From NCBI GenBank assembly GCA_947034895.1, contig OX344763.1, positions 46,251,025 through 46,315,024 on the forward strand: a stretch of DNA of 64,000 nt, in the 5' to 3' direction. The position numbers and the translations under genes were made by a program. This stretch comes from Rhytidiadelphus loreus. Taxonomy: Eukaryota > Streptophyta > Bryopsida > Hypnales > Hylocomiaceae. Shown one piece after another: positions 35,016 to 47,100 of this stretch. The notes beneath the pieces are model-generated. The model had not been told where the DNA came from, ran no database searches, and saw only the letters and a list, made by a program, of their open reading frames with translations. Positions within the stretch are counted from its first letter, which is position 1. Each line of letters begins with the position of its first letter.

Positions 35016-36218
35016 TAAGGTGGGTACACCCAAAACCGTCACTTTTTACTACTGAGCCTAGTTGCTATTATGAAACTAGTCAAACTTTCACATATTCATG
35101 TTGGCAAGTGAAAGGAGGTTCCAACGCACCAAAGAATGCCACATTTGGATATTGTATGCAAAAGTTATTAACCCCTAAAGGACCATTGTCCCCTCAGGGG
35201 ACAAAATGGATTTCGAGCAAGTTCCTATGATCTCAATTTTCAGTGAATTTTTTTGAAACTTTCCCATAAGATAGGAAAACTTATGAGCTTCGTGGGAATA
35301 TAAATTTTATTTCAATTGGTGCTCGAGAGCAAAAGTTATGGCATCTTAAACATAATTTACACGGCACTGGGCAGAAAAATAAATCTACAAAAATTGGAAA
35401 TTAGTTTTTTAATTTTTTTCTTCTTAAAGATCATATTTTTGTCTACATGTGAAGCTTTGATTCATTCCATTTGGATTAGTAATGTGAAAGTTATGAACAA
35501 TCTTGTTTTTCGGGCAATTTGAGCATCTTCTTGAGAAAATAACTTATAGGATTCAATTCTGAATGCAATTTTCACAATTTTTCAAAAGAATTTGTTTGAC
35601 AAGGTTAACTTTTCTATTTAAAACAATCTCACCGTTGAGATTATTGTGTTTCAATCCCATTTTAGAGCTATTAAAGATTTAGTTTTTCTTTCAATCTTGG
35701 ACCTACTTGTACTGAACAATTTTTTAAACAATGAAAATCAATCATGTTTTTTTTTTATTTTTTTTTCTAGACTTTCAACTCAATTCTTCAACACAAAAAA
35801 ATTTAAATTCAAGGTCCATGGTGTAATTTTTTTCCCCAAATGGCATTCAAAATCATCTGAAATTGCAGGCTAGTGTTCAAAAAAACTTTCTTTTTTCAAC
35901 TTTGAATGCTTTTATCTTCCAATCTGTACGGTCAAACTCCATGAAATTCTTACCACATGATACTAGACTAGTAAAGTACAAGATCCTACGGTTAGATTCT
36001 AAAAAAAGTATTTTTTTGTTTTTTTGGATGAATGCAGCAAAAATGACAGTTTTGAGTAGTTTTTGACAGAAGAATGGCCCTGGTCCTTTAGGGGTTAAGG
36101 TTCAAAGTTCGTTTGTGAAAGCACTCCATCCAAATAGGTACATAACTAAAATTCGAAATGTACAAACCTTCTAGATGCCGCTTTAACGTCAAGTGCCATT
36201 TAACAGCATATTACCTTA
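35016..36218. mobile_element. R1 MITE interrupted by TTAA element B
   Basis: 35016-35171 and 36099-36218 together align with the intact R1 copy at 3937-4202, including TAAGGTGGGTACACC at the left end and TTACCTTA at the right. The interruption is the 923-bp element at 35172-36094, which duplicated TTAA. Confidence 0.8.
35172..36094. mobile_element. TTAA element copy B (piggyBac-like MITE), intact
   Basis: 923 bp, the same length as copy A and very similar throughout. TTAA at 35168-35171 and 36095-36098. Both ends show the 14-bp inverted repeat CCCCTAAAGGACCA; the hairpin TGTCCCC-TCA-GGGGACA lies just inside the left end. Nested inside an R1 MITE. The several plus-strand frames of 65-75 codons inside are chance. 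Confidence 0.88.
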
Positions 36219-36387
36219 ATGGTTGGAAGAGGAGAATCAAAATTTGAAGCACTATAGGGCATGGAAATTTCTTCGTACTTCCAGAAAAACTAGTTTTAAC
36301 TTTTAATTATGAACTTAAACTTTTGGATTGCTTTTAGTTTGACAACAAGGGAAGAGTATAAAAAGAGTGGCAACCATAGATATTTAA

Positions 36388-37240
36388 CCCCTATGTTTTC
36401 ACCAAAACCGCTCCAAAACTGCCATTCCAGTTCAAGTACCAACTTTTAGAAAAAAAAACATTTTTGGACACAAGTGACTACAGGATCTTGTAGTACGTTG
36501 GTTAGAAAAGATGTGGAAAAAATTTCAGAAATTTCCACCACGTGGATTGCAAGATATAAGCATTCAAATTCACTTAAATCATTTCTTTGGACCTACAAAA
36601 AAATAAGGTAGTTGCACTTCACAAGCTCACTTTTCTATGAAAAATTGTCCAAAATGGTCGTGCTTCTTTGGATTCTTTTTCCTAGAAAAGTTGGCTACAT
36701 AAATAAGAATTTTCACATCATTTAGAATTGTACAACGTATAGGAAAAAAATAGTAAGTAGAAAGAAGCAGAAAATGATTCAAAATACAAAATTGTTAAGA
36801 ATCTAGTTATGGAATTGAAAAATGTCAATCTCCAATGGTTGGAATGTTGTAATAAACAATCTACATCCTATGATTTTATTTTTTCAAAAAATATTGAAAA
36901 TTGAATAAGATAAAGAACTTCGAAGTTTATTTTAGAGTTGAGATTTTATAACTACCCACAAACTAAAACTCCTCATAACTTTTGACTTGTTGATCAAAAT
37001 GGAATAATTCAAAGCTTTCCACATGTATATAATTCTAGAAAGTCAATTTAAAAATTTGAATTTAAAAAGGTTATTTTTTCTAATCTGCCCAGATTGCCTA
37101 GCCAAAAAAAACACATATTAGTCCACAACTTTTCACATATTTCCAAATGTCATGAAATTTAGTGTATGTGAAAGATATTTCTCATCCCTGCTTTCTATTA
37201 AAATTTCAGCCTAAAATATGAAAATCTCTAGTCACAAAGA
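36388..37240. mobile_element. TTAA element copy I, right end lost
   Basis: TTAA at 36384-36387, then CCCCTATGTTTTCACCAAAA. The interior is colinear with copy J at 53170 (GCTCCAAAACTGCCATT, GGATTGCAAGATATAAGCAT, AAAGCTTT, then GAAAATCTC near the right). The right terminus is not recognisable, so it is a truncated relic. Confidence 0.6.
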
Positions 37241-39287
37241 TGAGATTCAACAAGACCGTGAGTTCTCTATAGTTTCTTAGAGTTTCCAAATTGTGGAAAC
37301 TTGACCACAATAATAGTCTGACGTGGTCAAGCAACTACTGCATTAGATAATAATAAAAATTTAATTTTTTAATGTTTTTTTAAAGATGTCCAAATTGACG
37401 CAATATTTCATAAGTACGCTAATTATATGTAACTTTATTTTAAATACCTTGTTAATGCATATAGTTTGTTAAATGACAAATTAATGACCTCTCCAAATTT
37501 TTGGAACAAAACCTCATTGACTTTTGAAATTTGGCATGTATTTAATTAGTATAATATAGCTTGTAATCGTTGAAAAAAACAAAATTTAGTTCTCAAATTA
37601 CATTAAGAAGAGTCAAACTTTAATAGCTATGTTAGGGTAGTTTTGAGAAAAAACATTTTCTTCTAACTTCAAGTCCTATAATCTTGAAAATTAATTTGCA
37701 AAGCCAAAGATTTTGAATATTTTCCACATATTCTAAATGTTTGGCTCTATGTTTTCACTACTTGGATTTCAAAAAACCAAACTCCACTATATACAAGAAA
37801 CCATAAAAAATGGCTAATTATGGTATTATTGGATCACTTGTCCTCCTTTTGCAACTTTGCAAGGTGATTTAGAGTAAGATAGAGACTTTATTTGCATTTG
37901 AAAATTTGCATGAGTATACCTAACAAGATTAACTAATGAATGATGTAAATCTTCATTTTTATGTAGTGAAAGTTTTTTAAATCTAAGAGGGCCTTAAGTC
38001 TATTGATTCCTTTTTGCAAAGAATAAAAAAGATTTTTTTTCTCACTTCACGTTATAATTTTTGATCTACAAGTTAGTACTACAATAAAATTTCGTAACAA
38101 AACTTGTAGTGGAAATCAACTACAGTTCTTTTAACCACCATTCAATGCAATCTTCTATTGTGGCCACTAACTAAGTCACTCACTATATTTAAAATTTTGA
38201 TTTGTATCACATTCATAGTCTTGAATCACTTAAAAATCTCATTTATTCAAATGTAATAATTTTACACAAAATGTATGGCCAAAATGTCCTACAATGAATG
38301 GCAAGAAAAAACCTTCTAGCTTGTTTCACAAGAAGTTGCATACAAGTGTGATAGTTAAAAATTTAAGATTTATGAAGAGGGTACAAGATCACCATTTTGA
38401 CTCCAAGTATATCTTCAATGTCACTTTTACATGCAATACTTTTGATAGTTACAATGCTTCAAAAGTCAATCAATTATCACTTGCATTTTGAACACCTAGG
38501 CTATGACATTAAAGAGATTTGGTTGTAAATCAATTGATTGCACTTATACAAGGTCCTTGAAAATCTTTAAACCCTCTCGTGTGCACCCGAAGCATAAGAT
38601 GGCTTGCTCTTATGACTTCTAGGCCTTGTCCAAGGTCTCATCCCCTGTTTTCACATCAAAAGATCAAGTGATGAATCTTAGAACATGCAAATAAAGGGAT
38701 GACAAATCCTATGACTTACACTTACACACATACCATATAAAAGACAAAAGAGTTGGTATGAAGAAGGTTGTTGACACTTAACACTTTGCATTGTATTTAG
38801 AAATGCCTTCATAATCTTGGTAAGACATGAGTAGAATTTTTTGTAAAACTCCTATAGTATTCAATTGTAGCATTCAATGGTATGATTACACTAGTTATTT
38901 GCAAAGAGAATGTGCTAAAACATAAGAATGTTTAAGATTTAAAAAAACTTCAAATTTTAAAGAGTGGTAAGGTTAGGTAGGAAATTTTTAGCACACAATA
39001 TTATTGGAATGGAGAGGATGCACCACCAAGGCTCTAATCCAACCACCTTGTCTTACCCATAGCTGTGAAGGATTGATATTTATGGATAGGTGACATATTG
39101 AATTGGTTTGAAACCCTTATTTAAATTTTGGGGCCTTAAACTCATTTACTACTTTGTTAGCACTAGGTGAGAATGTCCCATGAGGGAGTGCAGCTTTGAG
39201 AATTTTCCGGGCACTATTATCGTTCCAGACACTCTGTTTTGCCCCTGGGAATGCCTCTCCCTCATCCACCGTCAGTGTCCGGAAACC
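37241..39287. other. AT-rich spacer, 2 kb, no gene seen
   Basis: No supported coding region, RNA gene or clear repeat end. The plus frame 38294-38491 lacks domain or splice support. Confidence 0.45.
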
Positions 39288-40759
39288 CTAAAAATTATTT
39301 GTTGGCCAGACCCACTTTTGACATTGAAGGTGATCTGCTGATTGCATACCGTGAATTGTGGTCCGTTTGATAAGCTCTTCACTTGCATGACTGATGGCTT
39401 CGTTTGTGTTCTTCCCGTCCTTCACACCAAATTGCAACTCGGTGGTGGCTTCTCCAATTGTCTGCTCCTGAGCCTTATCAATGTTGGAGGCAGATTCTTC
39501 CTTTGCTTTCTCCAGAAACTGTTCTCGAGCATCTGCCTGGAGAAAAAAGAATAGGAATGAAAAAATCAATACTAAGCATTTGTTATCAAATCAAATCCTC
39601 CAACTAATCTTGATGAACCCCGAACTACTTGATATACTTAGCCCTGAAGTTGTGAGCACTCTGACCAAGCAACAAGAGGGTATACGATGCCACAAACATC
39701 ACTACTGGATTCCACACTTTCCATCCAGTGGCAAATTCTAATTGCTGGACTCGTATGTTCTCACAAAATAAGTCACTTCCAAGAAAATCTGAACTCCGCT
39801 ACATAGTCGAAGTTGGCACTTCAGAGCCGAAGCCTTCTCACAGAAATAAGATATGAGTCATCATTCACGCCAATGTGGAATTTGACAATAAAGAATCTAA
39901 GTGCAATTGCGTGTCAAGGGGCAATTACCAACATTCAAGTTCTACCTTCCAATTCCTATCATAACTCATGCACAAACACAATGCCACTGCAGGATTTTGA
40001 AGTTGATGTGACTGTGTCTCAACAATTGGGAAGAGGAGGATTCGAACCCATGCTGTTGGCCTTTCTTGGTTGCAACCAACTATAGAAGTTTATTTCGAAG
40101 CTATGCAACCAACGAGATTCCAGTGCACAAACTCACCCTCTAGGTCAAACTGCAGTGCTGAATTTTGAGATAAAAAACGTCAACTGTTGTGCATGCTTTG
40201 AACCGATAGGTAAAGAGTGTAGAACACAATCATGCAATGAGGTCTTCAAAACCCTTCAATTACTTTTTAGTAGATTAGCAATCCAAAAGAATTCTGGAAG
40301 GATCGTACTTCGGTTGTACGTATAATACTAACTTGCAAATCCTTTTTTAAACCGGTAACCATGTCCTTGATTGCCATAACCTAATTCATAACCTCATCTT
40401 CATCACGCTTTCACTCCAGAACAGAAACAGAGCCCATTAAGTGCAAAAGCATGTGACAGAGATCGTTTTCATACCTCTTCTTTCTCGGGAGACCCATCAG
40501 GTTTAGCATTCGGGTAATGCACACCATGCTGCCCAGCTCTGTTCCCTTCCTTATGACTTCCAATTCCCATGCACCTCAACCCCCCAATCTGTGACATCAT
40601 AATACTTCCATTCCTCAAGGAAGCATGAGGGGATACCAATGCGGAATCTGAAACCCTAGGATTGATTCCCAAGGTGCGCAAGGGCCTGGCCATGGAGCTC
40701 GTTGGCAGCTCCGTGTTGTGGATCTGCCGCAACCTGCTCAGCAATGCTCTCATCCTCAT
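39288..40759 (-). CDS. Small hypothetical, probably mitochondrial
   Basis: Two coding exons: 40759-40475 (95 codons, ending GAAGAG|GTATG) and 39536-39288 (after CTATTCTTTTTTCTCCAG), joined in phase 0 to give about 177 aa. The true start is the ATG at 40759; the open frame reaches further upstream only through a GTG. The N-terminus MRMRALLSRLRQIHNTEL, with many Arg and no acidic residue in its first 14 positions, is typical of a mitochondrial presequence. The second exon opens with a charged, probably helical stretch (ADAREQFLEKAKEESASNID, KAQEQTIGEATTEL). The last 20 residues look less natural, and an alternative donor (CACG|GTATGC near 39347) could lead to a further exon. Family not recognised; an LEA-like or mitochondrial accessory role would be a guess. 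Confidence 0.5.
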
Positions 40760-42240
40760 CGCTTCAGAGCTCACCTTCAGGGATCCTCCTCCTTTGGAAT
40801 TGGATTTTCCACACGTATAACCGGATCGCCTGAGAGGGCAGAGCTAGAGGGATGGTACGGTGGAAGCTCGATCAGTTGCCAAAACCTGTCTAAAACCTTT
40901 CTAAAACCTTGATAAAATCTTGACAATACCCCACGACATGAACGACGCAAACTGAACGAAAGGTCGCTCCTGAGGTCTCGTGCAAATTGTTCCTAAGAGC
41001 TGAAATGGTGCGGTGGGGATTGTCGAAATTGCCGAGTTTTTGAGGATGAAGCCATTTGCATGGCCATGTTGGGTGGGTGCCAAGTGGCCATGCACGTCGG
41101 ACAGCCGGCACTACGCCATTCAACTGAAGTTAGTCTGCGATTGTATCACATTGGTGTGGGTGGGAAGTTGAGACAGACCAGCAATGAAGGCTAATACTGA
41201 GCAACTAATCATACTTATTATTATAAAATATAAAACAATTGTTTGATTGGATGTTATTGGCAAGTGAAAGACAATTTCAACGCACAATAGCATGTATTAT
41301 TTAGACATTCTATATGGAAGTTGTGAGATTCTAAAGTTGATCATCTCTCTATATGTAAAAAAAATTGAAATTAAGCTCTCCTCGGTTCTCACAATCAGAT
41401 TGTGTACTTATATTTTGTGTCATCAATATTTAAGTTTTAGTGTTGCTTTTTGGTCCTAATGTAGATGTTGCATTTTGGGCTATGATGATTATGTGTGCAC
41501 ATCAAGGCTTTTTTATTTGGCAAAATAGTGTTAGATTGTACTAGAAAAAAAATTATTTGGCTACAAAATGATAACAAATTGTGAAGTTTTTTGTGAAAAA
41601 ACTTCAAATTAAAAAATAATCTTGGATGAAAATTTTAGATTGTGGATGAAAACATAATTATGGATAGTGAGTATGTGATATGTGCTATTTAAAGTGATAT
41701 TTTCCATCCAATATGTGGATGAATGTTGAAATTTGTAGCACGACTACAGTGACCCCTACAACATTTTATATAGCTACTTTGGCACTTCATAAAAATGAAA
41801 AAAAGAAACCCTAGTGCACATATCCCTCTTCATTTCAAAACCTGCATGTAGAGTTCTTCCCATTTTCATGTACTACCCAAATTCTAGTAGAAAACCACCT
41901 CTTCTTTATGTCTTTATGTATAATTTTTAACATTGTTGAACAATTTTTTTTTCTTTTCTAATTTCGTACAATAAACATAAATAAATTACATGCAGATTAG
42001 AAAGGGAGTGTATATTATGAGGTAATTAAGTGGGTGTCACAATAAGGTAGGTTTGCAATTAGCAGGGGTCACAATTAGTCTTGTTGCAATTAGGTCGGGC
42101 CTCAGTTAGGCCTCAATTAGGTGAGGGTCTCAATTACGAGTACTTACCGTACCCTATTGGAAATTACCGGTACCCCTGAAATTGGTCCACCGAATACACC
42201 GGTTTATACCCGCCCTCAGTCATACCCTTGTATCAACTCC
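40760..42240. other. Intergenic, with a decayed R1 fragment
   Basis: 41268-41335 (GGCAAGTGAAAGACAATTTC, then AACGCAC and GAAGTTGTGAGA-like blocks) resembles the middle of R1. 42030-42140 has short repeats of CAATTAGGT type. No gene seen. Confidence 0.4.
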
Positions 42241-44172
42241 CAAGTCGTCGTCTCTCTCTCGAGTCTTCCCTTTCCGCAAGCTCCGCACTCCTCACACTCA
42301 TTCATCACGAGCACAGACACGAGATTCCACAACCTGCAGCGACGCCACAATCAGATCGACGCTCATGATGTACCTCCGAATTCCTCTCTGAAACGCCTTG
42401 TCGGCGAGGTACAGAACTTATACTAATAGCCCTTTCCATCTGCATCTCTTGTTAGAAGTAGAGAGATCTAGCAAGGTCAAGCTGGCGAGATTTGGCGGCC
42501 AACTCCTCTCGGTGTGTTTTAGGGTTAGGAATCATCTCCTCCGGTACTTTTATGTTGAATCTTTGGAGTTTTGGAGTTTTGGAGTTATGGAGTCATGTCG
42601 TACCGAGAATAGTGGGATATTGGAATTCAATTGTGTGTGGTTAGTGTGTTTGCGAGGAAATGGTGGGAGTGGCTATGGCTGGATCGGGATTTAGTTTGGT
42701 TTGGGTTGCTCTGCAGCTGTGGTGTTCCGGATCTAACGCTGGTCAGGGCGAATTGAATCAGTGAAGATTACTTGGTTGGAAATTGAAACTTCGTAAGATC
42801 TTCTCCCTTTTGAACTTTGCCGTTTCGATCTTTGCTTTTGCTAGCATAAAAGTGCACATGGAGGGAGTTAGGTTTGAATATTTGGGTTTGTTGTGAAGAG
42901 GAAATGGAACCCGGCGCACGTTGTGTATTTAATTTTTGGAATTGTACTGAATTAATTGCGATTTTTGATCGTTTCAGTCTTGGATTTTTCTAGAAGAGGA
43001 TTATCATTTCTTTGGATTGGAATTCACCGAACCCTAGTATTTGGTGCAGTTTGCAGCTTCCAAGGAGAAGGAGCAGTCAGCGGTGTCGTCTCAGAATGTA
43101 TACGCCGCCATTTTGACTAGTTTCTACCAGTATTTTGTGAGGTGAGTTTTCTTGAACCGCGCAAATAAGGATTTCAATTAGATTTGAATTTTTTTAAGTG
43201 CTCTCAAGAGCAAGCGGAACCCAACGCAAGTCGTTTAGTACATTTTGGCGTTGTACTATCAATTTTCAAAGTCACAAGATCAAGACACCCCATTAAAATG
43301 ATGGAATTTTATGAAATCGTAGTTTGGGCTGAGTTTTGAGGAACTGAATCAATTTTGAGTCACCCGGCTGGAACTTAAGCCTTACTGAAACTGATATCTA
43401 TACTTGTCAAAGATTTGAGAGCTCGAGGTCTCAGTTGCCCGCTCAGCACCCATCTGAGCACTTGAAATTCCTAGATTTCGGAGTTTTGATCTCTTGAATG
43501 CCACGTTTTGGACGCTATGAAATATGGCCTTACTCTAGATCATGCTCAAAGTTTTCCTAACTTCTAAATTGTTACATGAGAAGGCTAAGGTCAGAACTCT
43601 TTCTGCGAATGGAATTTTAGCGTGTGGCAATTTTTATTGGTTAAGGTTGTCACTTGAATGATATTAAGTGATATAATACTAGTAGGCCTAATCATGATTC
43701 TCTTTAATTTTAACTTTTCATCGATCCTCCCTAAAATTGGAATTCACTTATTTGACGAGCGTCCAGTACTAACTGGTTTTGTGTAACATGAAGTGAAGAT
43801 AATTCTCTGTGCCAAAGACAGTCAAAAGTTGTTCAAAGCACACAAAGCCATGTGCCCTTTCTTCTTCTTTTTCCTATCCACATATACAACTTTCATCAAT
43901 GTGAAATCTATTGTGCTTCTAACGTGGTAATAAAAGCTAGCAGGTCTAGACTGTTGTCCGTCCCCTTCCGAATATCGTTGTGAACATTTTTGTGCGTGAG
44001 TGCTTGATATGAATTTACGTTTAGTGCACAATTTCTAGAAGTCACGTGTGCTTTTATGTATGTGAAATGATAACTGTTACGTCCACAAGGATTATAACAC
44101 GAAAGTCGACATGGAAATTTGATAACCTTGTCTACTGATCTGATTGTGCTTTTTGGATTTGTACAGTTCAAT
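42240..44172 (+). promoter_or_regulatory. Putative 5' UTR exons of the MFS gene
   Basis: A CT-rich stretch at 42240-42300 looks like a plant transcription-start region. Possible non-coding exons: up to 42408 (donor GGCGAG|GTACAG), 43050-43141 (acceptor TTTGGTGCAG, donor GTGAG|GTGAGT), and from 44166 (acceptor TTTGTACAG) to the ATG at 44173. Predicted from splice signals only. Confidence 0.35.
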
Positions 44173-47100
44173 ATGGATTTGAATTCGAGGGCTTGTGTGC
44201 CCCGAGTAGATCGGTGGCTGGGCCTCTCTTCCAATATGATAATCATGGTAATCTTTCTTCCCATGCATGGGTCAGATTTTCCAGGAATTAAATTGTTTCT
44301 TTGCCAGATTTTGACATGTCAGCATAAAATTGGTTGTATCCTCTTGAAATATGATATGGAGGTTGAATTTCGATAATAAAATTGATGAATCTGACCTGTG
44401 CTTACGGTGTGCCCATGCCAAGTTGAATTTTTTTTCCCGAAGTTGGCCTGGGTGTATTGACTTTGTCTTGGAATCCAGTCATTTTGTTATCTTTTCCTTT
44501 TCTTTAAATGAGAAAAGTGAATCAATATGCTCACATTATAAGAACCTAGAGAATATGCATGCAGTGTGGAACCTCCATATCGAAGTGTCTAATAGTTCCT
44601 AAAATTAGACTATTTCAGGAACTATTAGACTAATTGTAACTATTGGAGGTGTAACCTTTGTATTGTTTTTTTCTTAGGCATGTGGGGGCCTTACATACAC
44701 TTACGCAGTTTATAGTGGGCATCTGAAAAATGTACTCCACTACACACAAGAGCAAACAGACGACGTAGGAGCTGCCAAGGACATTGGGTCCGTTCTAGGA
44801 CTTCTTTCTGGGTTCTTTTATAATTATTACCCACCTTGGGTGACCATCTGCATCGGCGCCTCGCTTCACTTATTTGGATATAGCATGGTATGGGTGCTTC
44901 AAGTGACTCTTGTTATGGTTTTCAGTCAAAATTAGTCTGTTTTAGGAACTTTTAGACATATCAGAAAGGGAATCGTCCCTGTAATTCCCTATTGTCGCAG
45001 TGATCGTACAGAGGTCTCCCTGCGAATCTTGGAGAGGGATCTTTATACGTGATACTGTGATCACAGGCAGACTTCCCCTTGAATCATGGGGTAGATTCTC
45101 TTTATGATGTTGTCTAATAGTTCCTGAAATAGTCTAATTTTATTCAATATCCTGTTAATTATTCTTTTTTTTTACTCTTTTTGAGTAAGATTTCAGACTC
45201 GTTCAACGTATTGATGCGGTTGTTAAGTTTCATGAACAACTGGTTTTGTACTATGCAAATGTACAGTGGGGTAAAGTTCATTTACGAAATTTTCAGTCAG
45301 TTTTCACTAGGAAGTGCAGCAACTTTAGAAAGCTCTAGCGTGCTAAAAAATGAACCGATTTTGAAACTGCAAATTGCGTTGGAATTGCAATGAAGGGCAC
45401 TTCAACTTCATAACAATCATAAAAAGTGAAAAATGAATAATTTAAAAGCATACAACAATTTGGATTCCATTTATACAATATCTACCATTTCATAGAGAAC
45501 CTCTGGAGGATAGTCAAAGATTTTTTGCATTAGGGTGAAGAACATGCAAGAAATCATATGAGCAATTCAAGTGGTATGGGAATAAGTATCTCTAAAGCAA
45601 TTGTGAAGGTTCATTTCTTATATGTATCATTGAATACAAGTTGTAATTTTCACAAATTTTGGCAACTCTAGATAGTACATAGTGTATAGAAAATCAATGA
45701 TTTTCAATTACGTGTAATTATGATAAAGTAGACTTCAGTGTGATTCCAAAGCAATTAGCTATTCCATTCATTTTTAGCGCACATGGGCCTCCCAATGTTC
45801 TCCTAATCTCAGGAGGATCCAAAAATTCGTAAATGAACTGTACCCCACTGTACTTTCCCCATATTCCCTACATATTTCATACTTGCGTGTGTGTAGCTAT
45901 TGGGATGATAGAGCCATCATGTGAGGTTAAAGAGTAGGTTGCAGCGTTTTGAGACTCAATTGATCTTGAACTCATCTGCAGGTGTGGATGACGCTCATCG
46001 GAGCAGTGTCGCCGTCATTTTGGCTTGTAAGTGTTAGCTTTCCTCAATCCTGAGTATTGATTATGTTTCTTGTATGTGACGAGACGATATTCAGTATTCT
46101 GCAAATACGGGCTAAGTTTTCTTGAACGTGGTTGACGCCAAAGATGCCATCATTTGGACTCTAGAGACCCTTATAATCATAACTTGAATGTTTTTCTTTT
46201 GTGTGAACGGATTGATTTTGTTGATCTGAAACTAATCAAGCAATGTTGCATATTGATTTGGAAAGGTAGTTGTGTATATATTTTACTCTCGGAGTGGGCG
46301 GGGACAGCTACATTGATACTGGTTGCATCATAACAACGTAAGGAAACCTCCTATTTGTTTTAGAGAAATTGACGTTGAGGGCCTGTCAACACAATCTGTA
46401 AGGGAACACAGAGGTTGTTTTGGGGCTCAGATCTGGTGAAATTAATCTTCTATTTGGTACGCTAGAGCAATCAAGTTGAACACAGGAAGCTTTCAAAAAT
46501 ATGAGACGACAGTGGAAATGAAGACTTGCACGAGAGCGAGTAGAAAAATTCCTTCGATTTCCATTGTATCTTACTGTTAATGGTCCATGCAGCTATTTGA
46601 GAATCTTACTGTTTGTCCATGCAGCCCATCGTCTGGGCTCTTCTGAGATCATCCAATTCGACGTGTTTTTTTTCCAGCTTAGAAAGCTTTGGAGATCACC
46701 GGGGGACAGCAATGGGCGTACTAAAAGCTCAAGTGGGACTGAGTGGCGCTATGTTCGTCCTGGTAGGTCTCTATTGCAAGAAGGCTCCTGATTTCCTTAA
46801 CCCCTAAATGGCCATTCTAAAAATCAGAAGTCCATTTGGAGGGTAGTAGTATTTCCATTGCCTTCAGGAACATATTTCTATTGTTAACGAATATAAGACA
46901 TGATTTCTTCTTTCTATTGATACATTTTGTTAGCTTCCTTTTCTAAATCTTTTATTTAATTTCCCAAAGATATAGAATCGACCACTTTTGAACATTTGAG
47001 TACTCAGGGTTGAATCGAGAATTGAAGGGTCCAATGTTTTATGTGTTACTGTCAGATTCTCAAGCTTTTGTGCACTCACTTGATATCCTATGGTTTTGGT

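Noticed and set aside
40772..40780. AAG|GTGAGC as a splice donor upstream of the mitochondrial-type gene
   Set aside because: It precedes the ATG at 40759 and using it would remove the presequence-like exon; taken as chance in the 5' UTR.
44678..45142. Treating the 44600/45112 inverted repeat as one transposon containing exon 2
   Set aside because: Exon 2 is a conserved part of the transporter, so the arms are more likely two separate insertions or a later inversion.
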